In this document: one piece after another, positions 24,888 to 36,731 of the stretch
How positions within the stretch are numbered: the stretch's first letter is position 1
Layout of the letters: each line of letters starts with the position of its first letter
Assembly: GCA_028095005.1 (NCBI GenBank)
Contig: CM051459.1
Location: forward strand, 256,790,229 to 256,854,228
Source of the DNA: Rhynchospora pubera
Lineage: Eukaryota; Streptophyta; Magnoliopsida; Poales; Cyperaceae
Direction: 5' to 3'
DNA length: 64,000 bases
The notes under the pieces: model-generated
Databases searched by the model: none
The model's input: only the letters and a program-made list of their open reading frames with translations
What the model was told of the DNA's origin: nothing
Program-made: the position numbers and the translations under genes

Positions 24888-26646
24888 TGTTAGAGAAATG
24901 TCCTAGAAGCCAATCTTTTTGGCTACTTCTATGGTTTTATGTTATGGATGATTTTATATCATTTGTTCCTTGATTTATGTGTTGACAGTTCATTCAGGTT
25001 GAGGATCTGAATTATAGATCACTGTGATTCATTTAGTGGTAAATGACAACAATAAATCTAAAGCGTCCATAATCTTGATAATTAACAAGGAACATTAATT
25101 ATCAATAAGATTAGTATGCAAGTTAAGTGTTGATTAAGTTCTATAAATCACTGGTTAAGAGTAACCAACTTAATTGCATATGTTTATGTTAATTGAACAT
25201 AGTACAGGACATGACCCAACGAAATAAATACATGGATTGTGTTTGGGTGTCATTATTTATTTCGTTATGATTTTGATTCTAAGTTTGAGATATTTATCTT
25301 TTCCACATGAGGATAGGTTCAATAAATATCGTCTACCGCTGATTCCCGATAAGGGCTGCTATACGGACGTTATTTATGTTCTCTTGAATTGTGCGGGGAA
25401 AAGCTAAATAGTCAAGAAAACCGTATGTCCCTCATTAATTCACTTAGTGAGTGACGATATCTGTTTGGGCCCCTTGATGGAGATAGATTGTTTGCTAGCA
25501 ACTAATACAATTATCTCTAGATCAAGAAACGTATAATCTGCAAGAATGACACATTCCTATCTTGGATTATACGATGATATCGTGAGGCATAGGGATCAAA
25601 ATAGAGATATATTATTATTCTCTTATGCAGGATTGAAATATTGTAGCTGTACACTATTTATGCGAATTGGGAATCATAACGTGTTGCTAGATACCGCTTA
25701 TGATTATTGGATTTAAATAGCGATTTAACTCCATGTCCAATGTAGCATAAATCCTCAAAGGGTCACACAGAATTGGTGTTTTAACCATGCTTGCATTATT
25801 TATTTATTTGCAATAATTGGTATTGCAAAATATGATGAGTTGATTAATTAATTAAATAGCGTTGTAGACCGTTATAATTAATTAAATCAAAGGGATCATA
25901 TAGAAATAAATTAATGCATTATCTAATCCCTAAATAATTATTATTAAGTTAATAATTATTTATTTTAACACATGTGCATTTTATAGGGCTTTAATTAAAT
26001 AATTAATTAAAGGCCCAATAGGGATCCAAATTGAGAGCAACAAGAGAGGCCATTTAATGAATGATTAAGTGGACCCATGAGGCAATGCAATTGGCCCATA
26101 AAGGCCCTCTTTGTGGCCGGCCAAGCAAGGTGGTAGGTGGGGTGGCAATTTGGTAAATAGTTAGTGTGAGGTAGGTAGGGTTTGCACTCTATATAAGGAT
26201 GTGGATGGTTGCAAATCCCCCCTCTCTCTCTCTCCCACTAACCTAGCCGCCCCCCTTCCCTTGTGCGCCTCCCTCTCTCCCATCTCTCCCTATTGCTCAT
26301 GTGTTGAGCCCTCCATTCTTCCACAAATAACTTGTTGATTTGCTAGAAGAATTGAGAAAGCTAGGGATTAGGCATCTCCTCCAAGTTACTAGCATAACTT
26401 GTAGAGGATTTGGTTAATACCAAGTGGACTCGAGGCGATACGACAAGGAGGCGCGAGCTAGAAGTGAGCACAACCACCTACAACCTAGCCGGTTCGAGCC
26501 TCTTGATTACTAGCTCAAGAGAGGTATACCTTGAACCTTTCTCTCTTGTGTGAATGGCTTAGTGCAAGATCCGTGTTTGTGCATGATTGTTTATGGATAA
26601 TTAGTAGTATTTAATCATAAAATGAAAATTATGCACTCAACTAACA
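24888..26646 (+). repeat. 5' LTR of the young copia element
   Basis: TGTTAGAGAAATG..CAACTAACA, 1759 bp. A TATATAA box at 26190-26196 precedes a CT-rich stretch, the likely promoter and start of transcription. Confidence 0.97.
26190..26196 (+). promoter_or_regulatory. LTR TATA box
   Basis: TATATAA followed by a pyrimidine-rich stretch; the same box occurs in the 3' LTR near 34304 and in the solo LTR near 6441. Confidence 0.7.
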
Positions 26647-26647
26647 G

Positions 26648-26659
26648 TGGTATCAGAGC
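26648..26659 (+). promoter_or_regulatory. primer binding site of the young copia element
   Basis: TGGTATCAGAGC, one base after the 5' LTR, is complementary to the 3' end of initiator tRNA-Met. Confidence 0.93.
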
Positions 26660-28724
26660 ACATGGTCGTACTTAAGCTATTTTGACACTTAATTAAGAGA
26701 AATTGGCTAATTAATGGATTAGTAGAGATGATGCGTTTGTTTGCTGTCTGGAAATGGTATTTTCTGTGTTGTTTCGCGTTTTTCGCTTTGATAAGTTCTC
26801 TGGAAGTTTTTTCCATCTACATGAAAGTTGTAGATCTGTGGATTGTGATTCTTTTAGCGTTGGATTCACATTTTTCTGAATTAGTATAGATTTACTGTGA
26901 ATAAAATGGCGACAGTGCGCAGAACCAGTTTCTGCTTGCACTGTCCTGTTTGAATGGCTTGAAAGATTTATATTTTGAATATAAGTACCAGTGTTCTATG
27001 GCTAGATTTAAAGAGGACTTGAACCTCGTTCTGAGCATGTAAAATTTGTTGCATGGCTCAGATCAATTTGTGGGTTTTTAAGTATGAAAAGGAAGAACTT
27101 GTCAGATCCAGTTTGTTGAGCAAATCGATTGTTCTAATAAACTGTACCAACTGAGGACTCCTTTAAAAATTCTGTTTAAATGGAGTTGTTCTATTTTGAG
27201 TTAGGATTCCAGGAAAATTAGTTTCATAATTTTTCGTGGAGATTTGGACCTTAAACTAGGCTAGAACTTTTCGATCGACAGTCTGTTCCAGTACAGAATT
27301 TGTTGATTGTTTAGTTAGTAACTCGAACTTTTTGAACTAAACTTGGTGGTTTTCTTTTCATGATTAGTTAGGCTATATAATAAACTAGTTTTTCTATGTA
27401 TATTGTATATATAAAAACTAATTAGAAGGTGGTCTAACAGATCAAATGGTTGAGAGGATAATCTGAAAATCTCATAACGGTGTTTCGTGCACTTGTAAGA
27501 GATTTGTCATTTTTGATTCTCCCAGATGGTGTAAGATCTCCTCTTGGAATTTTAACTGGTAATCACAACTATGATAAGGAGCTTAAGTAATTTATTTGAG
27601 AATTTTTGGAGGCCTAAAACCTTAGCTTTTATTGGATTCCATTAGTTACGTTTTTTAATAAATTACTGTTTTTCTAAATATTCAAATTAGTTGAAATTAA
27701 TTAGAAAACTCCTTGTTTGATCTCCTTTCTGTTATGGGATGTTGAAAAAACTTTCTAAATGAATTTAAACAAGTTTTGTTGTTTAAAATTGAGGATTTGT
27801 ACACGGAATTTACTTATGGCAAACGATACGCAAAGATGCTTGAAAATCGTTAATTGGAAACAAAGTTCTTGTATGTGCTAACTTTGTTTTGTAGGTGGAT
27901 AGTGGGTTTAGTATGGCTCAAGACTCAATGCCTTGTGGTTGTAATGAATGCATGTGTGAATGTTTGTAATGCGGCCTTTGGTGCCATTAATTAATTAATT
28001 TGTTGATTAATTTTTGATGTAACTTGTGAGGCTTGCATGCCCCTAAGGTTAGGATGGGAATAGGATGTTTTCACATGTATTTTTGCACCTTTATTTTATA
28101 TAGGATTTAGATCCTTATAGAATTTAGTGGGAGGGCAAGAATTAGATTAGTTTTGCTCCATGGACGATGTGGCGAAACTAATGCAAGCGGGAGCCATACA
28201 AACCCACAACTATGAGATGCTTATGTGATTACTTTTGTTAGGTTAGGTATGGGTGTATGCTTACACGACCACCAAACAAAGTGTCATATGAATTGTTTGT
28301 CCCAAACGAAAACGAATAAGTTGAATCGCCCTCCTTCTCTCTATCCCCTTCACGCCGATTGTCACTCATGGCGCGGTCCGCCCAAGCGGACGTCATGATT
28401 GCCAATTCGGTAGTCGGGGTGCAAATAGCTAAGATTTGCAAGGAGCAAATAGTGAGAAGTGACTTTTTCGATGGACCCAACTAGAGTTTGGACATCGGGG
28501 CGAAGTTCGCTCATGCGAACCAAGAGTCATGGTAAGATGATTGGTTGGAGAACCTACCTTATCTAATCATTTTGGATGACGTGCCATAGCAGGTCCATTT
28601 TGATGAAAATAGGGGTCTTGGAAATCACTATACTTAGGGACTTTTAAAAGTGTAGTGAAAGTTTTACTTTTGTTAAAACTAAAAACATAAAACTAATTGA
28701 CCTTTAATTCGATAATTGTTGTAG
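26660..28724 (+). other. untranslated leader of the young copia element
   Basis: About 2.07 kb between the primer site and the gag start without a credible coding frame. This is a long leader for a copia element and probably carries packaging signals; none can be pointed to here. Confidence 0.7.
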
Positions 28725-28883
28725 ATGTCTTCCTCCTCTTTAACGCTTCGTTCTCTTCTTGAGAAAAAGAAACTCGCCTTTAACGGTGCTAATTTCTTGG
28801 ATTGGCACCGCAACCTAAGGCTTGCCTTTAGGTTTGAAAAAAAGGGAGTACCTCCTCTCCACTCCGATTCCCTCTGCTCCTAA
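28725..28883 (+). pseudogene. gag N-terminus, cut off by a frameshift
   Basis: The ATG at 28725 opens a frame that encodes a typical copia Gag start, with NFLDWHRNLRLAF (the W of the conserved LDWxxN motif) and then RFEKK. After the run A7G3 at 28837-28846 it goes out of frame and stops at TAA 28881-28883 (52 codons). The conserved continuation (EYLLSTPIPSAP) lies in the next frame, so one extra base in the A7G3 run is the likely cause. Either this copy has a frameshift or there is a homopolymer sequencing error. Confidence 0.85.
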
Positions 28884-31800
28884 GGACACCGATCCAAAGG
28901 ATAAGCAAGAGGAATATGAGAAGCACGTCAATGACGACATGGAGATGTCGGTCTTGATGGTTGCGGTCATGGAATCGGAACTCCAAAAGGAGTTCATCGA
29001 TAGTGGATATGGAGTGTTTGAGATGATCACTCGTCTCAAGAACATGTTCCAAACCAAGGCCCGCACCGAAAGGGCCCGTCTCATCAAGGCCGTCGCCAAC
29101 ACTCGCTTGGCGGAGGGTCATGAAGTCGGGCCACACGTCATGAAGATGGCGGGGTTGTTTCGGCAGCTCGAAAAGCTTGATACGCCCTTTCCTACGGGTG
29201 CGATTCAAGATTTCATTCTCAACTCCCTCCCTCCAAGCTTCACCGGTTTTGTTGTGAACTACCGGATGAATGGCATGGACAAGAGCATGGATGATCTCCA
29301 AAACATGCTCGTTGAGACGGAGGATAGTCTCAAGAAGGAGAAGGGCCCCAAGGATGTTCTTGCCGCGAGTGACAAGAGCAAAAAGATCAAGAAGCGAGGC
29401 CGTAAAGCCAAGAAGGGCAAAGGCCCGGTGACGCCCCAAGGTTCGGCCAAGGGTGCTCCCGTGGGTTCCAAGAAGAAGAAGAACCCGGCCACTCCCGAGA
29501 CCGTTTGCTACTACTGTAGCAACAAGGGTCATTGGAGGAGAAACTGCCCCAAGTACCTTGCCGACAAGAAGGCGGGAACCGTCCAACCTTCTTCTTCAGG
29601 TATATTTGTCATCGAAACCCTTCTCGCTACCTCTAACACTGATTGGGTATTCGATACCGGTTCGTGTGCTCACATTTGTCGAAATGTGCAGGTCCTAAAG
29701 AATAGGAGGCGGCTCGAGAAAGGTGAAGTTCAACTCCGCGTCGGGAATGGCACGTGCATCTCCGCTATGGCCATTGGGAGCGTGGATTTAACTTTACCTT
29801 CCGGTTTTGTGTTGGAACTAAAGGATGTATTTTTAGTTCCCTCTATCACTCGAAACATTATCTCTATCTCTTGTTTGGACATGGATGGTTTTGATGTTGT
29901 AATAAAGAACAAGTTGTTGACCTTGTTTCGAAATGAAGTTCGTTTTTGTGATGCGCATTTATTGAATGGTCTTTATTTGCTTGATTCTAGCGGACTTATC
30001 TTGAGTGTTGAGAATGACAATAGGAAACGTAAGATTTCACATGAGAATGCAACTTTGATGTGGCATTGCCGCTTAGGTCATATCAATGAGAAACGCATCA
30101 AGAGATTACAAACCGTTGGTCTCTTGGATCAATTCGCTTTCGAGCCAATTGACACATGCGAATCTTGTTTGATGGGAAAGATGACCAAAGCGCCTTTTCC
30201 TAACAAAGGGACAAGGGCAAATGACTTGTTAGACCTTGTACATACCGATGTATGTGGGCCTATGAGCATTTGTGCGCGTGGTGGTTATTCATACTTCATC
30301 ACATTCACCGATGACCATAGTAGATACGGGTATATCTACTTGATGCGTCACAAATCCGAATCCTTTGACAAGTTCAAAGAATTTAAGAATGAAGTTGAGA
30401 ACCAACTTGGTCGAAAGATCAAGGTCTTACGATCCGATCGAGGTGGTGAGTACTTGAGCCATGAGTTTGGCAACTATCTAAAGGAGTGTGGAATCGTTCC
30501 ACAACTCACTCCACCCGGAACACCACAATGGAATGGTGTATCCGAAAGGAGGAATCGAACTTTGCTTGACATGGTTCGGTCAATGATGAGCCAAGCCGAT
30601 TTGCCTATGTCCTTTTGGGGATACGCCCTTGAAACCGCAACTTTTACATTAAACCGTGTTCCATCAAAGTCCGTTGAGAAGACGCCCTATGAGCTTTGGT
30701 TTAAGAAGAAACCAAGCATGTCGTTTCTCAAGATTTGGGGTTGTGAAGCTTATGTGAAAAGGCTAGTGAGCGATAAGCTTGGACCCAAATCGGACAAATG
30801 TCATTTCGTAGGATACCCTAAGGAAACGAAGGGTTACTACTTCTATAACCGCAACGAGAACAAGATAGTTGTTGCTCGTTATGGTGTGTTCTTGGAGAAG
30901 GAGTTTCTCTCAAGAAGAAGTAGTGGGAGCAACGTGGTGATTGAAGAAATTCAAGAACCGCAACAACAAAGCATGCCTCAAGTAGGCAATGTGGTTGTTC
31001 CCAATGTGGTGCCAAATGAGGTTGCACAAAATGTGGATGCACCGAATGAGATTGTAGCCGAACCCATTCCACAAGTTGTTGTGGAAGAAGAGGTTTACGA
31101 ACAAGCTCCCTCAAATGAAAACTCAAACATATCGCGAGTCGATGATGTTGAGGAAGCACCTTCACTTGAAGTTCAAGAACAAAGTCCACAAACCGTTGTG
31201 GAACAAGTTCAAGAACCTCAAACTTCTACCCTACGAAGATCGGCAAGGCCAAGTCGTCCACCTATAAGATATTTAGGTTTGCACGACGTTCTCGTTATGG
31301 AGAACGATGAGCCTTTGACCGTTGATGACATGAGAAAGAAACCCGACTCCAAGGAATGGCTAAAAGCCATGGAATCCGAAATGCAATCCATGTATGACAA
31401 CAAGGTATGGACCTTGGTTGACCTTCCCAACGGAGTAAAACCCGTTGAGAACAAGTGGATCTTTAAGAGAAAGGTCGACATGGATGGCAACTTGACCATT
31501 TACAAAGCACGACTTGTAGCGAAAGGTTACAAGCAAATTCATGGTATTGACTATGAAGAAACCTTCTCGCCCGTCGTCATGTTCAAGTCAATTCGGATCA
31601 TGTTAGCAATTGCCGTATTCTATGATTATGAGATTTGGCAAATGGATGTCAAAACCGCCTTCCTAAATGGAAATTTGGAAGAGGATGTGTATATGACACA
31701 ACCCGAGTGTTTTGTGGATCCAAAGAATGCTAACAAAGTATGCAAGCTTCAACGATCCATTTATGGATTGAAGCAAGCATCACGGAGTTGGAACAAGCGC

Positions 31801-32889
31801 TTTGATGAGGAAGTCAAGAAATTGAACTTCTCTCAAAGTGAAAAGGAACCTTGTGTCTACAAGAGGTTTAGTGGGAGCGTGGTTGTGTTTCTTGTTCTAT
31901 ATGTTGACGATATACTCTTGATCGGGAATGATATTCCCGAATTGAATGCAGTCAAGGATTCATTGAAGAAAGTGTTCTCAATGAAAGACTTGGGCGAGGC
32001 CGCCTACATCCTAGGAATCAAGATCTATAGAGATAGATCAAAGAGGATGCTAGGTTTGAGCCAAGATGCATACATTGACAAGGTGTTGCAAAAACACAAC
32101 ATGGCGAATTCCAAGAAGGGATTCTTGCCTATGTCACATGGCATTTACTTGAGCAAGACTCAAGGTCCGACAACGGAGACAGATCGGGAGTACATGAAGC
32201 GATTCAAGTATCCATCTGTAGTCGGATCGATTATGTATGCCATGCTATGCACTCGCCCCGATGTGGCACATCCGATTAGCGTGACTAGTCGATACCAAGC
32301 CAACCCGGGCATGGCACATTGGACCGCAGTCAAGAATATCCTCAAGTATCTCAAGAGAACCCAAGAGAGCATTCTCGTTTACGGTGGAGACCAAGAGCTC
32401 GTTGTAACTGGTTACACCGATGCTAGTTTCCAAACCGATCGAGATGACTCCAAATCACAGTCCGGCTTTGTATTTCTGCTTAATGGTGGTGCCGTAAGTT
32501 GGAAGAGTTCCAAGCAAGATACTACGGCCGATTCCGTCACCGAAGCGGAATACTTAGCGGCTGGTGAAGCAGCAAAAGAGGCCGTATGGATCAAGGAGTT
32601 CTTGACCGAGCTAGAGGTGGTTCCAAGCATCTCGGGTCCAGTGGATATCTACTGCGACAATACGGGAGCCATAGCTCAGTCCAAGGAGCCTAGGTCTCAC
32701 CAGAAGACTAGGCACATTCTACGACGGTTCCATCTCATCCGTCAGTTGGTCAATGACGGATGGGTCAAGGTCAAGAAGGTGGACGGTGCCGCGAACACAG
32801 CGGACCCTCTGACAAAGCCTTTGTCTCGAGCCGCGCATGAGTTGCATGTTGCATCCATGGGGATTAGGCGTATGCCTGATTGGCTTTGA
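28819..32889 (+). CDS. Ty1/copia Gag-Pol polyprotein, frame-open from mid-gag
   Basis: One open frame of about 1355 codons. Residue numbers count from the TTG codon at 28822, which is not a proven start; the true start is the ATG at 28725 in another frame. Domains in copia order: Gag core; zinc knuckle C229-C232-H237-C242; aspartic protease DTG at 278-280; pre-integrase zinc motif (WHCRLGHIN..CESC); integrase catalytic D476, D539, E575 with exactly 35 residues between the last two; RT with LVAKGYKQIHGIDYEETFSP and YVDD at 1027-1030; RNase H with YTDAS (D1200), TEAEY and CDNTGA. Integrase before RT defines Ty1/copia. All catalytic residues are intact, so apart from the gag frameshift this copy could make active enzymes. 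Confidence 0.95.
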   Translation, partial: GLPLGLKKREYLLSTPIPSAPKDTDPKDKQEEYEKHVNDDMEMSVLMVAVMESELQKEFIDSGYGVFEMITRLKNMFQTKARTERARLIKAVANTRLAEGHEVGPHVMKMAGLFRQLEKLDTPFPTGAIQDFILNSLPPSFTGFVVNYRMNGMDKSMDDLQNMLVETEDSLKKEKGPKDVLAASDKSKKIKKRGRKAKKGKGPVTPQGSAKGAPVGSKKKKNPATPETVCYYCSNKGHWRRNCPKYLADKKAGTVQPSSSGIFVIETLLATSNTDWVFDTGSCAHICRNVQVLKNRRRLEKGEVQLRVGNGTCISAMAIGSVDLTLPSGFVLELKDVFLVPSITRNIISISCLDMDGFDVVIKNKLLTLFRNEVRFCDAHLLNGLYLLDSSGLILSVENDNRKRKISHENATLMWHCRLGHINEKRIKRLQTVGLLDQFAFEPIDTCESCLMGKMTKAPFPNKGTRANDLLDLVHTDVCGPMSICARGGYSYFITFTDDHSRYGYIYLMRHKSESFDKFKEFKNEVENQLGRKIKVLRSDRGGEYLSHEFGNYLKECGIVPQLTPPGTPQWNGVSERRNRTLLDMVRSMMSQADLPMSFWGYALETATFTLNRVPSKSVEKTPYELWFKKKPSMSFLKIWGCEAYVKRLVSDKLGPKSDKCHFVGYPKETKGYYFYNRNENKIVVARYGVFLEKEFLSRRSSGSNVVIEEIQEPQQQSMPQVGNVVVPNVVPNEVAQNVDAPNEIVAEPIPQVVVEEEVYEQAPSNENSNISRVDDVEEAPSLEVQEQSPQTVVEQVQEPQTSTLRRSARPSRPPIRYLGLHDVLVMENDEPLTVDDMRKKPDSKEWLKAMESEMQSMYDNKVWTLVDLPNGVKPVENKWIFKRKVDMDGNLTIYKARLVAKGYKQIHGIDYEETFSPVVMFKSIRIMLAIAVFYDYEIWQMDVKTAFLNGNLEEDVYMTQPECFVDPKNANKVCKLQRSIYGLKQASRSWNKRFDEEVKKLNFSQSEKEPCVYKRFSGSVVVFLVLYVDDILLIGNDIPELNAVKDSLKKVFSMKDLGEAAYILGIKIYRDRSKRMLGLSQDAYIDKVLQKHNMANSKKGFLPMSHGIYLSKTQGPTTETDREYMKRFKYPSVVGSIMYAMLCTRPDVAHPISVTSRYQANPGMAHWTAVKNILKYLKRTQESILVYGGDQELVVTGYTDASFQTDRDDSKSQSGFVFLLNGGAVSWKSSKQDTTADSVTEAEYLAAGEAAKEAVWIKEFLTELEVVPSISGPVDIYCDNTGAIAQSKEPRSHQKTRHILRRFHLIRQLVNDGWVKVKKVDGAANTADPLTKPLSRAAHELHVASMGIRRMPDWL

Positions 32890-32988
32890 GTTGTATCTTT
32901 TATTTAGGCGTTAGTATGAGATATGTATATTTGGATATTACATTGAGTACTATACACTGGCTAGAAGTCACTGTTGATTGACTCTAGG

Positions 32989-33001
32989 CCAAGTGGGAGA
33001 T
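32989..33001 (+). promoter_or_regulatory. polypurine tract of the young copia element
   Basis: CAAGTGGGAGATT next to the 3' LTR is the usual copia plus-strand primer (AGTGGGAGATTGTT context). Confidence 0.85.
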
Positions 33002-34760
33002 TGTTAGAGAAATGTCCTAGAAGCCAATCTTTTTGGCTACTTCTATGGTTTTATGTTATGGATGATTTTATATCATTTGTTCCTTGATTTATGTGTTGAC
33101 AGTTCATTCAGGTTGAGGATCTGAATTATAGATCACTGTGATTCATTTAGTGGTAAATGACAACAATAAATCTAAAGCGTCCATAATCTTGATAATTAAC
33201 AAGGAACATTAATTATCAATAAGATTAGTATGCAAGTTAAGTGTTGATTAAGTTCTATAAATCACTGGTTAAGAGTAACCAACTTAATTGCATATGTTTA
33301 TGTTAATTGAACATAGTACAGGACATGACCCAACGAAATAAATACATGGATTGTGTTTGGGTGTCATTATTTATTTCGTTATGATTTTGATTCTAAGTTT
33401 GAGATATTTATCTTTTCCACATGAGGATAGGTTCAATAAATATCGTCTACCGCTGATTCCCGATAAGGGCTGCTATACGGACGTTATTTATGTTCTCTTG
33501 AATTGTGCGGGGAAAAGCTAAATAGTCAAGAAAACCGTATGTCCCTCATTAATTCACTTAGTGAGTGACGATATCTGTTTGGGCCCCTTGATGGAGATAG
33601 ATTGTTTGCTAGCAACTAATACAATTATCTCTAGATCAAGAAACGTATAATCTGCAAGAATGACACATTCCTATCTTGGATTATACGATGATATCGTGAG
33701 GCATAGGGATCAAAATAGAGATATATTATTATTCTCTTATGCAGGATTGAAATATTGTAGCTGTACACTATTTATGCGAATTGGGAATCATAACGTGTTG
33801 CTAGATACCGCTTATGATTATTGGATTTAAATAGCGATTTAACTCCATGTCCAACGTAGCATAAATCCTCAAAGGGTCACACAGAATTGGTGTTTTAACC
33901 ATGCTTGCATTATTTATTTATTTGCAATAATTGGTATTGCAAAATATGATGAGTTGATTAATTAATTAAATAGCGTTGTAGACCGTTATAATTAATTAAA
34001 TCAAAGGGATCATATAGAAATAAATTAATGCATTATCTAATCCCTAAATAATTATTATTAAGTTAATAATTATTTATTTTAACACATGTGCATTTTATAG
34101 GGCTTTAATTAAATAATTAATTAAAGGCCCAATAGGGATCCAAATTGAGAGCAACAAGAGAGGCCATTTAATGAATGATTAAGTGGACCCATGAGGCAAT
34201 GCAATTGGCCCATAAAGGCCCTCTTTGTGGCCGGCCAAGCAAGGTGGTAGGTGGGGTGGCAATTTGGTAAATAGTTAGTGTGAGGTAGGTAGGGTTTGCA
34301 CTCTATATAAGGATGTGGATGGTTGCAAATCCCCCCTCTCTCTCTCTCCCACTAACCTAGCCGCCCCCCTTCCCTTGTGCGCCTCCCTCTCTCCCATCTC
34401 TCCCTATTGCTCATGTGTTGAGCCCTCCATTCTTCCACAAATAACTTGTTGATTTGCTAGAAGAATTGAGAAAGCTAGGGATTAGGCATCTCCTCCAAGT
34501 TACTAGCATAACTTGTAGAGGATTTGGTTAATACCAAGTGGACTCGAGGCGATACGACAAGGAGGCGCGAGCTAGAAGTGAGCACAACCACCTACAACCT
34601 AGCCGGTTCGAGCCTCTTGATTACTAGCTCAAGAGAGGTATACCTTGAACCTTTCTCTCTTGTGTGAATGGCTTAGTGCAAGATCCGTGTTTGTGCATGA
34701 TTGTTTATGGATAATTAGTAGTATTTAATCATAAAATGAAAATTATGCACTCAACTAACA
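33002..34760 (+). repeat. 3' LTR of the young copia element
   Basis: 1759 bp, identical by eye to the 5' LTR except at 33855, and followed by the GATGC duplication. Confidence 0.97.
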
Positions 34761-36500
34761 GATGCGAATCGGGTAATTTAAAAATTTTATTAACCGATAA
34801 CATCTAAGATTGTTCTTATTGTCGCTAACTTTCCTATATTATATTTGCATCACAATCACGTATATTCCTATAAGAAGGATTGTTGAGCCATACCTATGGT
34901 CTCTAACGAAGTTTTGTTCCTCTTGGTTCACCTTGAATCCGAAACAAGAATGACAGTTGAATCCGTGCTAGCGAATTCCCCGTCAACACCTAGTTCTGCC
35001 ACCCGTGTCTTGATCGATTGCTTAATCGATAGAATATTTTAACAAATATTTTGAGGATGAGAAAGCCAAAGCTTCAACATGAAGACTTACTTGTGTTCAC
35101 AATTTCTGATCTGTTTTACCTTTAAAACATCAGAATAAACCTTTCAAATTCGTATAGCAATTAAAGCCACTAATCAGAAATTAAAACAGCACTTTAATTT
35201 CTGACCTTTCAGCACTAAAACAATGATAACTCTTTATAGGAAACTCCAAACGACATGAAACTTGAACCATTGGATTCTACACTTCCAGGACTATAATTTT
35301 CATATAGCATTTGTCCAATTTAGTTATCATTTGCTATACTAATTGTCAGTTTAAAGTTGGCTCAAATTCTGACCCGAATTTAAAATCTTCTTTCTCTCTT
35401 CATTTGTTAAAAATATTTGGGCTTCGGCTTTAAATAAATTTATGCACTCTATAATAATATTCATATATTATTATATTATGTGAAACACATATTATACTCA
35501 TAATATTCACATTTCAATAAATTTATTCCTTGCTAGTTAATCACGTCATGTGATATAATTTCTATTTGTACTTTATTTCATACAACATGAAACCTTGTAC
35601 ATAGAAAATATATTTCTTATTTCCCATTCAGTTGGTGTGACCTATATTGAGGATCCATATTATGTTGGCAATGGAATAAAACATTTTATTCCATAAACTG
35701 TAAGCGGTACTCTAGCATACATTACAGCTACCCAAATAATATAGATGTTTAGCAAATCCTTTTACGAAACACGATCCTTCTAGTAATGCTATTAACATTA
35801 CTTGTGTCTATTCCTTGCCATATGATATTATGATTATTATACAAAGTAGGGCTGTGTCATCTTTGTATTATAATCTTTTCTTAGTCTCCAATAAGTATGA
35901 TTATATAATTACTTTACCAAGGGGCCCTTTATAATATCATTCATCAATTCATGAGTGGCAATTAGCTATTGACATATATATTTCCCTCCTACACAAGTCA
36001 TATACAAAGAACTATTACTTTTATCACCACAAGTTTCAAATGGCTTTAAGTAATAATCACGTTGCATATTTCTTATGTGAAAATATATCATATCATTCTT
36101 AGAATTAATGACACGATAAAAATATTAATGACACAAACACAATCTATATAATATTTTTATCAATTAGGTCTGTTCAATATATGAAACTTTTCATATACTC
36201 GTGTTATTAAATAATAATCCTTTATCAACGCTTACAGAACTACAACGTACTTTTAATCAACACGACAGTCTTATATGGCATATTAGTGTTCCTGCTAATA
36301 TCCAAGACCTGTGAACATTTTAGAGATATATATTCATTTTATTTAGAGTTCTGCTGTTCAAGACCAAGAGCATCTTCTTGAACACTTCTAAATACGAATA
36401 TAAACTCATGGAACAAAATGTAATAACATCCAATTCATAAATATAACATATAAAGGTAATCACCATAAGATAACTTTTAAAACACAATTCCAACAGACGG

Positions 36501-36575
36501 GCCGTCAGATGGATGCAAAAAATACCGTCCCACCGTCTCGCCCCGCGTGTCGGTGTATCGGCGCGGGGTGTGACA
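36501..36575 (+). repeat. left LTR of the outer element, final piece
   Basis: 75 bp that match the end of the right LTR (ataccgtcccaccgtctcgcc..ggtgtatcggcgcgg..gtgtgaca). They continue the left LTR after the GACGG duplication. Confidence 0.88.
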
Positions 36576-36731
36576 ATTTGGTATCAGAGCATTCGTTCCT
36601 CGGACTGTGTTTGGGTTCATTATCATTTCGTTTGAAAGTTTGATTATAGTATATCGATTTGATGTTTTATTTGATTTGTTACCTTCCATTTGAAATTTCG
36701 TGGAAAAAATTTTCTTTTTAAGGGGGTGGAA
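36576..36731 (+). other. residual 156-bp interior of the outer element
   Basis: It begins attTGGTATCAGAGC (PBS at 36579-36590, initiator tRNA-Met) and ends AAGGGGGTGGAA (polypurine tract about 36719-36730) right before the right LTR. Nothing else is present, so the gag-pol region is completely missing. Confidence 0.87.

Larger units (their letters stand above)
24888..34760 (+). mobile_element. young, nearly intact Ty1/copia retrotransposon
   Basis: 9873 bp with two 1759-bp LTRs (24888-26646, 33002-34760) and a perfect target duplication GATGC at 24883-24887 and 34761-34765. The LTRs differ by a single base as read by eye (T at 25741, C at 33855), so the insertion is very recent. PBS, polypurine tract and a full-length gag-pro-int-RT-RH frame are present. 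The one defect seen is a frameshift early in gag. The long LTRs and long leader suit the Angela/Tork group, which is an inference. Solo LTRs of the same family are at 3546 and 5142. Confidence 0.97.
24870..36495 (-). mobile_element. solo LTR in minus orientation, split by the intact copia element
   Basis: Pieces 24870-24887 and 34766-36495 make a unit of about 1748 bp (TGAAGG..CCAACA on the plus strand). A perfect target duplication GACGG lies at 24865-24869 and 36496-36500. Read on the minus strand it begins TGTTGGAATTGTG, a typical copia LTR start. It has the block tattccattgccaac..tggatcctcaatataggtcacac, homologous and in the same position to ctccatgtccaac..ataaatcctcaaagggtcacac in the young copia LTRs. 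It is therefore a distant relative of that family in the opposite orientation. There is no internal region. Confidence 0.88.

Noticed and set aside
28837..28844. A AAA AAG heptamer at the gag frameshift as a programmed slippery site
   Set aside because: A -1 shift there does not lead into the open polyprotein frame; the downstream frame needs +1. A one-base insertion or sequencing error explains it better.
28828..29586. 252-codon open frame on the minus strand opposite copia gag
   Set aside because: It is a reverse-complement shadow of gag: no recognisable domains, and it lies wholly inside the real coding region.
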